DNA from: Candidatus Woesearchaeota archaeon
Lineage (GTDB): Archaea > Nanobdellota > Nanobdellia > Woesearchaeales > BM511
Direction of reading: 5' to 3'
Length of the DNA: 9,818 bases
Assembly (NCBI GenBank): GCA_018221175.1
Contig: JAAOYE010000014.1
Span: 1 to 9,818, forward strand
Part shown: in pieces, positions 4,776-9,818 of the stretch
Layout: each line of letters opens with the position of its first letter
How positions within the stretch are numbered: position 1 is the first letter of the stretch
Made by a program: the position numbers and the translations under genes
The notes under the pieces: generated by a model
The model's database searches: none
The model's input: the letters and a program-made list of their open reading frames with translations, nothing else
Told to the model about the DNA's origin: nothing

Positions 4776-5719
4776 TAGATTAAAAATAAAAGCAGATAGA
4801 TTATTCCATAGCCTATAAAGCATCCTGCTGACAAAAATGGCATGGCGGGGTAGAATTTGTCTTTTTTGCCGTATGTTAACAAGAATGATAAGGCAAATGT
4901 GACAAACACAGTGATTATTAATGTGAGCAGCAAAGCGATTGGTTTTGAGATGCTATTATCTATTATTAAGGATTGCATTACTGTGCCAGAAAACAGCAAA
5001 GGAAACGCTATGTCTCCACCGCCAAGAATAGCGACTCTTTCTTGTTTTTCTACTGCCTTAAAATCCGCTGCTTTTGGAATAGACACTTTTATCTCGCTTT
5101 TGTGTGTGTCTTTGTGATGTTTGTATGGGATTGTTAGTCCTGCAAAAAGCTTTGCTTCTGTCTGGAAATTTGCCATTTTTATCATATGCTTTGACTTCCA
5201 AACCGCATAAGCATCATACGCACTGATTGCAAGCAGCAGCATTGCCATCCAAAAAACATTCAGAATTGGCACAAACAAAATCGCAATTCCTGTGTACATC
5301 AATATTTCTGAAATGTTTTGAACATAAAAATTGGTTCTGTAAATCTTGTAGACTGCAAGTGCAAATGCCAGAAGGTATGCTGCAAAAGAAGATATAAAGA
5401 CCTCTATTGTTACTGCCATTGTCAAAAACACGGCCAAAAAAAACCATGCTTTCCATATTTTTACCTGTTTAAAATGTATTAATAAAAGCAGCAGGGACGT
5501 TCCAAATACCACTGCAAATATTATGTAAAAAAATGCTGTTTTACTGTCAACATCAGGTCTTTCTCCAATCGCGGTGTCTGAGTAATTTGCGCTGATAACT
5601 TTTCCTGTGACTTCGTCTTTTACGACTTCTAAATCAAGATTTAGCGCAAAAAGGCCAAATGCCTGCGATATTAAAAAAATGGATAAAAGAACAATTGTGA
5701 CTTTTGCAGTGTGCTTCAT
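4772..5719 (-). CDS. presenilin/signal-peptide-peptidase-like intramembrane aspartyl protease
   Basis: This 315-residue polytopic membrane protein has about nine hydrophobic segments, as expected for archaeal presenilin homologues. The catalytic motifs are ordered as in the family: YD (Y168-D169, in AISAYDAYAVW), GxGD as GGGD (233-236, catalytic D236, in ILGGGDIAFPLLFSG), and the PAL-equivalent PAM (291-293, in FYPAMPFLSAGC). Between the two Asp helices is a polar, Lys-rich loop (about 195-228), and a further extracellular loop lies after helix 1 (27-60). Such enzymes cut helices of single-pass membrane proteins or leftover signal peptides inside the membrane. ATG 5719 has a TATA-like ATATATAT about 26 nt upstream and no SD, fitting a leaderless transcript. 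A CTTTACCAAAACCA element abuts that box. The only departure seen is Met instead of Leu in PAL. Confidence 0.92.
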   Translation of the reverse strand: MKHTAKVTIVLLSIFLISQAFGLFALNLDLEVVKDEVTGKVISANYSDTAIGERPDVDSKTAFFYIIFAVVFGTSLLLLLIHFKQVKIWKAWFFLAVFLTMAVTIEVFISSFAAYLLAFALAVYKIYRTNFYVQNISEILMYTGIAILFVPILNVFWMAMLLLAISAYDAYAVWKSKHMIKMANFQTEAKLFAGLTIPYKHHKDTHKSEIKVSIPKAADFKAVEKQERVAILGGGDIAFPLLFSGTVMQSLIIDNSISKPIALLLTLIITVFVTFALSFLLTYGKKDKFYPAMPFLSAGCFIGYGIIYLLLFLIY

Positions 5720-5739
5720 ACATTCTTTGATTTCTTAGT

Positions 5740-5767
5740 AATATATATTGTTTTGGTTTTGGTAAAG
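5740..5767 (-). promoter_or_regulatory. presenilin-like gene promoter with upstream CTTTACCAAAACCA element
   Basis: On the minus strand CTTTACCAAAACCA (5767-5754) sits directly upstream of a CAATATATATTAC box (5751-5739), which itself lies about 26 nt before ATG 5719. The same element recurs near two more promoters at 6497 and 6558. Confidence 0.5.
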
Positions 5768-5768
5768 A

Positions 5769-6434
5769 TTACTTTTTTTTCTTTTCAAATTGATGACTAA
5801 ATTTATCTAACATATCATCTTTCAAATATTGAAGATTAATATACATATCACCTTCTCTAATCATTTCTTGTGCTATGTTTTTATAATGAGAAAATATAAT
5901 AACATGCTTTCCCAGATTCTTTACAGTTTTGACTGATTCTAACAAATCAATATCTCCAGAGAATAAAACAGCTATATCATAAGTATTTAAATAAGCGTTG
6001 GTGACTAGATCTACTGCTAATTGAACATCCACACCTTTTTGAAAAATCCCTTTGTCTTTTGTGAATTGCAATGGTTTTTTTCTTATTTCAAAAAAGTAAG
6101 AAGTTTTTGCTTTTTCAAATAGTTTTTTTTGTCCTTCATGTCTTTTTTCAGTTTTTTTAAGCAGTTCTTCAAATTCTTTTTTATCATGTTTTTCAGGTGT
6201 TTTTATCGCATCTTTTATTCTTTTAAATAAAGCACTAGTATATTCTCCTGTGTAAAGATAAGTCCTTACATGCGTTAATATTGATTTTATGTACTGTTCA
6301 TTTTTAGAAAGATAATCCAAAACAAATTTGTGCACTTTATGATTATCTATAATTCTATCCTGCTTTCTTTCATAATTAATATTTCTTATATTATGAGTGA
6401 AGTTATTGTAATCAAGAAAGATCATAACTTTCAT
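5769..6434 (-). CDS. NYN-domain (PIN-like, LabA-type) ribonuclease
   Basis: The product has 221 residues. MIFLDYNNF (4-12) holds the first metal-binding Asp, D8, in the DxxN form typical of NYN domains. KGVDVQLAVDL (133-143) gives D136 and D142, and the signature FSGDIDLL (158-165) gives D161 and D163. Strand HVIIF (177-181) ends the core. These acidic residues form the PIN-type Mg2+ site of single-strand RNA nucleases. Between first strand and core lies a Lys/Glu-rich helical insertion (about 70-115) that is long for the family and may bind RNA. The basic tail ends in FEKKKK. GGTGAT four nt before ATG 6434 is the SD. The leader can form two alternative hairpins, and repeated TTTGGTAAAG boxes flank the gene. 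The substrate is unknown; NYN proteins act in RNA decay, tRNA/rRNA processing and defence. Confidence 0.88.
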   Translation of the reverse strand: MKVMIFLDYNNFTHNIRNINYERKQDRIIDNHKVHKFVLDYLSKNEQYIKSILTHVRTYLYTGEYTSALFKRIKDAIKTPEKHDKKEFEELLKKTEKRHEGQKKLFEKAKTSYFFEIRKKPLQFTKDKGIFQKGVDVQLAVDLVTNAYLNTYDIAVLFSGDIDLLESVKTVKNLGKHVIIFSHYKNIAQEMIREGDMYINLQYLKDDMLDKFSHQFEKKKK

Positions 6435-6497
6435 TTTATCACCATTTAAAATAAAATAGGGGATTTACATGCCCTATCAAAAGACAGGACTATCCCC
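6435..6497 (-). promoter_or_regulatory. 5' leader of the NYN gene with two mutually exclusive hairpins
   Basis: From a TATA-like TTTTATAAT (about 6520-6512) transcription should start near 6490-6497. The leader reads GGGGATAG, then GATAGGG, then ATCCCCTAT, then the SD. GGGGAT can pair with ATCCCC, or the middle ATAGGG with CCCTAT; both use the same C run just upstream of the SD. The pairing is seen directly; a regulatory role is inferred. Confidence 0.4.
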
Positions 6498-6573
6498 TTT
6501 ACCAAATACCATTATAAAACTATAGAATGAATAAAATTATTTAAATCTATTGTTTTTTGGTTTTGGTAAAGAA

Positions 6574-6640
6574 AAGTATATATAGGATAACATTGTTACT
6601 TTTCTCGTGGTTTGGTCACATATTATTCTTGAAGGATACT
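6574..6640 (+). promoter_or_regulatory. promoter and SD for the Cys-containing protein / COG1325 pair
   Basis: AAGTATATATAGG (6575-6587) is a clear TATA box directly after a TTTGGTAAAG element and predicts a start near 6607. GAAGGAT (about 6631-6637) is an SD six nt before ATG 6643. A GTG at 6607 could alternatively be a leaderless start. Confidence 0.55.
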
Positions 6641-6642
6641 GT

Positions 6643-6918
6643 ATGTTTACTCATTTATCTAAAAAAAGAAATATATTCTATGAATTGGAAAATCTTGATA
6701 ATTTCAAAATAAAAAATAAAATTGTAAAAGAAAATAAAAATTATAAGTCATCAAATAAAAGACCTAACTGGTGTATAAAACAAAATAAAAAAAGAGTTCC
6801 TCAATTTAGATGTTTTTCTTATGGAAAAGACGAAAAAAAATGTCATTTTTTTGGATATGCAAATGCTGAGAAATCTGATTATAATCAATTAAATAAAATA
6901 TATAAAAAACTAAAATGA
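6643..6918 (+). CDS. small Lys/Asn-rich protein with possible Cys/His metal site, unknown function
   Basis: The product has 91 residues from ATG 6643, chosen for the GAAGGAT SD; an in-frame GTG at 6607 would add 12 residues. The N-terminal half is Lys/Asn-rich and low in information (residues 6-40). The C-terminal half is more ordered, PNWC (41-44) ... FRCFSYG (56-61) ... KCHFFGYAN (66-74), with C44, C57, C67 and H68 as possible zinc ligands, and it ends in a basic helix (NQLNKIYKKLK). I do not recognise the family. It shares ATGA (6915-6918) with the downstream RNA-binding gene, so the two are probably translated together and may act together. Its AT-rich codon use differs from the genes to its right, which could mean a later arrival. 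Confidence 0.62.
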   Translation: MFTHLSKKRNIFYELENLDNFKIKNKIVKENKNYKSSNKRPNWCIKQNKKRVPQFRCFSYGKDEKKCHFFGYANAEKSDYNQLNKIYKKLK

Positions 6919-7370
6919 AACTTTGCCACCAAATCAAAGCCAGCGTTTTTTCAAAGCCAGAAGATGATGAACAAAAAGTCAAGGAAAAATTGATTTCATT
7001 ATTTCCTTTTGATTTGGAAAAAGAGAAGATAAAAATTGGGCAGAAGACTGCTAAAGGCTTTGAAGAAAAGAAAATAAGGATCTTTGAAATAGTTATAGAT
7101 AAAAAGAGAAATACAAAAGAGTTTATAGACAATTTAATGGCAAAACTGAGTGATGAAAAAAAGAAGCTGCTGCTTAGACAAAAAGATTCAAGACTTGATG
7201 ACAACCTTCGCTTTTTTATTAGGCTTGACAAACAAAAGTTTTTAGATGGAAAGTATTTTATTACAGACTCAGGCGACTGCTATCATATCAAAATGTCAAT
7301 TGCAGCGTTTCCAGCAAAAAGAGAAAAAGCACTTGAAATAGTTGAAGGAATGATTATTGGAAAGGTTTAA
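6915..7370 (+). CDS. COG1325-type RNA-binding protein (predicted exosome-associated)
   Basis: The product has 151 residues. It matches the archaeal RNA-binding family PF01877/COG1325: an early EDDEQKVKEKL (16-26), a middle IFEIVIDKKR segment, then DDNLRFFIRLDKQKFLDGKY (95-114) and the closing IAAFPAKREKALEIVEGM (129-146). These match the family's conserved RLDKQ and A-[YF]-PAKREKA blocks and normal length. The family has been linked by gene neighbourhood to the archaeal exosome and RNA processing; its biochemical role is not settled. The ATG overlaps the upstream gene's stop (ATGA) and has no SD, so translation should be coupled. No exosome subunit is in this window. Assignment is by recognised motifs, not a search. 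Confidence 0.82.
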   Translation: MKLCHQIKASVFSKPEDDEQKVKEKLISLFPFDLEKEKIKIGQKTAKGFEEKKIRIFEIVIDKKRNTKEFIDNLMAKLSDEKKKLLLRQKDSRLDDNLRFFIRLDKQKFLDGKYFITDSGDCYHIKMSIAAFPAKREKALEIVEGMIIGKV

Positions 7371-7406
7371 ATATATCTCAGTGAATAAATCATTTTGAAA
7401 GGGGTG
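7364..7406 (+). promoter_or_regulatory. TATA box and SD of the coiled-coil protein gene
   Basis: TTTAAATATAT (7366-7376) overlaps the end of the COG1325 gene and lies about 40 nt before ATG 7411. GGGGTG (7401-7406) is a strong SD four nt before that ATG, which favours it over the in-frame TTG at 7408. Confidence 0.55.
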
Positions 7407-7410
7407 TTTG

Positions 7411-8661
7411 ATGGCTATATTTGACAAAAAGAAAAAAAAGAGTTCTAAATCTAAAGAGCCAAAGGCGCAAAGCAGTGAAGCTGCCAGCACCGATAAACCG
7501 GAATCAGAAGAAGAAATTGAAAGCACCCTCTCAGAAGAAGGAGAAGAAAAAATTAAAGAGTTAACAACAGAAGTAACATCCGGATCAGGCATGATGAGTG
7601 AGGCTATGATTGCAGATGTTGAAAAGCTAAAAGCGCAGGCAGAGGCAAGCAACGAGCTTAGAACGTTTTTTTCTGAAAAATTCTCAAGGATTGATGAAGA
7701 GATTGGCGAGCTTAGAAACCAAATTATTGACGGACAAAAAGATGTCCAGCAGATTGAGGTAAAAGCTACAAAAGCATCAGACCTTGTAGCAGAAGTTCAT
7801 CCAGAGGCTTTGATGGTCGATTTAAAAAAATCAGACTCCAAAGTAGAGGCTTTGACTGCAAAGCTTGAGGCAAACGAAGAGATTAATTCAAGCATAATTG
7901 AAGAGCTAAAAGAGATAAGAAATTCCCTTCGTACATTTAGGGGTGTTGAAGAGCTCAAAAAGATGAACGCCGAAATCATGGAAGACCAGGCTGTTGTAAA
8001 AAAGATTGAGGGAAACATCGAACAGCACTCAGACAAGGTCGAATCAATCTTTTTGGAGATAAACAAGAAGTATGAGGAGTTTAGAAGGTTTAATGAGAAA
8101 GCAGAGAACATGAAAGATGCCTATGCAAGGGCAACTAGTGAGTATCAGGATTATAAAGTAAAGTTTGAAAGCCTCGCGTCCAAAGGTGAATTTGATGACT
8201 TTAGAAAAGAAATAAGAGGTATAGTTATACCTGTTTCGCAGGATGAAAAAAAGTTTTCAGACATAATTTCTAAGTTCAAAAAGCTTGAGGTCAGGATGGT
8301 GCCTTTGCTTGACAAATACGAGGCATTTGATTTAGAAGTGAAAAAGACTCAAAGAGATATTATGCAGTACAAAAACGAGTTGAAAGCAAAGTTTGACCAA
8401 AGAATGAAAAACTATGAATCTCTTGTTTTGCGCATAGACAGGGAAAAAGAAGATGTCAAGGGAACAAACGGTGCGGAGATAAAGCAAATCAAGGCGGCTC
8501 TGAAAAAACTGCTGGTATTTGTCGAAGAAGAAAACCCAAGGTATTTTATCAATAAGCTAAAACAGCACGACAAAGAGATTAATCAGATGAAAGCGGCAGT
8601 GACAAAGCTTGCAAAAATGATCAAAGGACTTATTGCCGAAATAAAAAAAAAACAAGTTTGA
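7411..8661 (+). CDS. 416-residue charged coiled-coil protein of unknown function
   Basis: The start is ATG 7411, set by GGGGTG just upstream. A basic patch (KKKKKSSKSK, residues 6-15) leads into a disordered acidic region (about 20-55). From about 65 to the end the protein is almost wholly helical with heptad-like spacing of Leu/Ile/Val among Lys and Glu, i.e. several long coiled-coil segments with short breaks (for example near 270 and 365). No Cys or Trp is present, and there is no signal peptide or membrane segment. The C-terminal part, PRYFINKLKQHDKEINQMK, is amphipathic. It resembles the arms of SMC-like or cytoskeletal proteins but has no ATPase head. It may be a structural, nucleoid or cell-shape factor, but nothing here proves it. 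It has its own promoter and stands alone. Confidence 0.8.
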   Translation: MAIFDKKKKKSSKSKEPKAQSSEAASTDKPESEEEIESTLSEEGEEKIKELTTEVTSGSGMMSEAMIADVEKLKAQAEASNELRTFFSEKFSRIDEEIGELRNQIIDGQKDVQQIEVKATKASDLVAEVHPEALMVDLKKSDSKVEALTAKLEANEEINSSIIEELKEIRNSLRTFRGVEELKKMNAEIMEDQAVVKKIEGNIEQHSDKVESIFLEINKKYEEFRRFNEKAENMKDAYARATSEYQDYKVKFESLASKGEFDDFRKEIRGIVIPVSQDEKKFSDIISKFKKLEVRMVPLLDKYEAFDLEVKKTQRDIMQYKNELKAKFDQRMKNYESLVLRIDREKEDVKGTNGAEIKQIKAALKKLLVFVEEENPRYFINKLKQHDKEINQMKAAVTKLAKMIKGLIAEIKKKQV

Positions 8662-8667
8662 AAAGCA

Positions 8668-8751
8668 AAAAATATATAAATCAACTTGGCCGGATATTTA
8701 AAAAGAAACATAAGTAATTAGTACTGTTGTAGTATTGTGGTGTAATTCAGG
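8668..8751 (+). promoter_or_regulatory. promoter region of the surface glycoprotein gene
   Basis: Two TATA-like stretches, AAATATATAAAT (8670-8681) and GATATTTAAAAAG (about 8693-8705), give leaders of about 50 or 28 nt. GTGGTG (8737-8742) is the likely SD, nine nt before GTG 8752. Confidence 0.45.
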
Positions 8752-9818
8752 GTGGATATTAGTAAAAAAAAGAGGTACATAGGTCTATCTTTATCAGTTA
8801 TAATTCTTCTTCCATTCGTCTTTGCGCTTAATGGTTCTTTAAATGTTTTTAACATTTCTACAGATAAAGTTGAGTATAGTTTAGGTGAAGATGTTATTTT
8901 TACTTTAACGCCTGACACGCCTAATTTTAGCATTTCTATAATACATCCAAATTATTCCACAATGATTTACCAATACACATACGTTCCGCCATTTATTGGA
9001 AACTATCTTGCATCTGCTTTGTTTTTTTTGGATAATGACTCTGGAAGTGCTGATGCAGAGTTTTCTGTTTATGATAATTACACCACAAATACTACGCCAA
9101 CTGTTGAGGAAAATGTTTCCAATGAGACAGCAAGTGTAGTATTGTTTGATTCGCTAATTGAAGAAGCAAAGCTTGAGAAAAAGTTTAAAAAATTAATATT
9201 TAGAAATCTTAAAAAAATTGGGAACAAAACAGAGCTTTTTATTGAAAGGCAAAATTCCAAGACACAAGTGTTTATTTCTGGCGACTACAATATATCTGAT
9301 ATCAAAGATGTTTTTTCTGGCAGGTTAAACCGGAGTTTTTACAAAGGAGCAGACGAGTACAGTTTTAGTACTGAAGTTTTTGCAATCAACGACCTTGCAA
9401 TAGATAATGCTACAATTGAACTCGAAGCTTTTTCTGATGTGGATGAGATAATGTATTGCAAGAACTTTAATTTTGCTATAAACAAATGCCCTAGCAACAG
9501 CTGGGTTTCAAGCGGTGAGGGCTTTGTTTTGTCCAATGGCAAAATTGTTTTTGACGTCAATCACTTTTCTGCATGGGTTGGCGTTAGTGTTTTTCACAAC
9601 GCCAGCGATTTTAACGGCACATTCAACCAAACACAACTCAACGGAACGTCAATAACCCTTTTGAATAATTCTAATACAACATATTATCTGACAGGAAACT
9701 ATACAAGCCCAGTTTATGATGCAGGCAAAGTCGTGACTTGGAAAAACATAAGCTGGGAAGAAACAATATCAATAGGGTTTCAAGACTCTTTTGACGGCAC
9801 AACACTAAACACAATAAA
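8752..9818 (+). CDS. secreted/cell-surface glycoprotein, N-terminal part (runs off the window)
   Basis: The reading frame is open from GTG 8752 to the right edge, giving 355 residues without the C-terminus. The GTG is chosen because it gives a clean signal peptide: basic MDISKKKRY, hydrophobic core about 10-24, then FALNG. After it are about 20 N-x-S/T sequons, typical of archaeal AglB-glycosylated envelope proteins. Short beta-rich stretches dominate. C236 and C246 flank a loop before VNHFSAWVGVSV (269-280), a pattern recurring in archaeal surface repeats that end in an HFS-aromatic-V strand. GNYTSPVYDAGKVVTWKNISW (315-335) is a second recurrent surface module, and QDSFDGTTLN begins the next. 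A Lys-rich helix (about 134-157) interrupts the beta pattern. Probable role: S-layer, adhesin or pilus-like surface component. It follows the coiled-coil gene with its own promoter. Confidence 0.82.
   Translation, partial: MDISKKKRYIGLSLSVIILLPFVFALNGSLNVFNISTDKVEYSLGEDVIFTLTPDTPNFSISIIHPNYSTMIYQYTYVPPFIGNYLASALFFLDNDSGSADAEFSVYDNYTTNTTPTVEENVSNETASVVLFDSLIEEAKLEKKFKKLIFRNLKKIGNKTELFIERQNSKTQVFISGDYNISDIKDVFSGRLNRSFYKGADEYSFSTEVFAINDLAIDNATIELEAFSDVDEIMYCKNFNFAINKCPSNSWVSSGEGFVLSNGKIVFDVNHFSAWVGVSVFHNASDFNGTFNQTQLNGTSITLLNNSNTTYYLTGNYTSPVYDAGKVVTWKNISWEETISIGFQDSFDGTTLNTI

Larger units (their letters stand above)
5746..6572. repeat. three copies of a TTTGGTAAAG box bracketing the NYN gene
   Basis: TGGTTTTGGTAAAG occurs at 5754-5767 and 6558-6571 in the same direction. 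The similarity extends leftward to 5746 and 6548 except for two extra T in the second copy. An inverted near-copy, CTTTACCAAATACCA, is at 6497-6511. Each copy lies within a few nucleotides to about 20 nt of a predicted TATA box or transcript start, so they may be operators. They could also be the ends of an inserted segment. Confidence 0.7.

Noticed and set aside
5746..6572. insertion sequence bounded by direct repeats
   Set aside because: There is no transposase, terminal inverted repeats or target-site pattern, and the repeated boxes sit at promoters; a regulatory reading is simpler.
6806..7231. 141-codon minus-strand Ser/Phe-rich frame
   Set aside because: Its composition is the antisense image of Lys/Glu-rich coding in the COG1325 gene, which has family motifs.
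7296..8111. minus-strand Ser-rich frames opposite the coiled-coil gene
   Set aside because: These are antisense shadows of Glu/Lys-rich heptads, with no start signals.
8718..9560. three minus-strand frames opposite the surface protein
   Set aside because: The plus frame is continuous to the window edge with a signal peptide, sequons and known surface motifs; the minus frames have nothing recognisable.

Overview
The window is most likely a piece of a low-GC archaeal chromosome, probably from a small-genome DPANN-type lineage (Woesearchaeota or Pacearchaeota-like). I infer the lineage from gene content and style and did not test it by phylogeny. The archaeal signs are an SRP RNA with archaeal/eukaryal helices 6 and 8, a COG1325-type RNA-binding protein, a presenilin-type intramembrane protease, a sequon-rich surface glycoprotein, and AT-rich TATA-like boxes about 25 nt before many starts. 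Several genes look leaderless; others carry GGTG or GGGGG Shine-Dalgarno (SD) sequences.

Layout. Positions 1-291 are mostly non-coding, with a possible 30-residue membrane peptide on the minus strand (66-158) and a promoter region. Next come a small Rossmann/CARF-like protein (292-639, +) and, tail to tail, an MJ0882/RsmC-like methyltransferase (636-1223, -). Two small membrane proteins follow (1327-1512, + and 1560-1817, -). The SRP RNA (about 1934-2262, -) fills most of the longest stretch without a protein gene. A metallo-beta-lactamase-fold protein (2400-3215, +) probably starts at ATT. It converges on a two-gene unit (3212-4385, -) made of a nucleotidyltransferase-fold protein and a small RelE-like protein, which together resemble a toxin-antitoxin or defence pair. 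A small basic protein with a 20-nt internal repeat (4497-4775, +) converges on a presenilin/SPP-like protease (4772-5719, -).

The right half holds a NYN/LabA-like nuclease (5769-6434, -). Repeated TTTGGTAAAG boxes lie at its own promoter and at the two adjacent promoters. Then come a Lys/Asn-rich Cys-containing small protein translationally coupled by ATGA to a COG1325 RNA-binding protein (6643-7370, +), a 416-residue coiled-coil protein (7411-8661, +), and the N-terminal 355 residues of a secreted glycoprotein running off the right edge (8752-9818, +).

How the parts relate. Most genes are short, singly transcribed or in pairs, and tightly packed. Three of the four convergent pairs overlap by exactly 4 nt at a shared CTAA/CTAG stop. 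RNA and protein-export functions recur (SRP RNA, methyltransferase, COG1325, NYN nuclease, presenilin-type protease, secreted protein), but I see no single pathway. The best candidates for something undescribed are the nucleotidyltransferase/RelE-like pair, the NYN gene with its repeated boxes and switch-like leader, and the CARF-like stand-alone protein.
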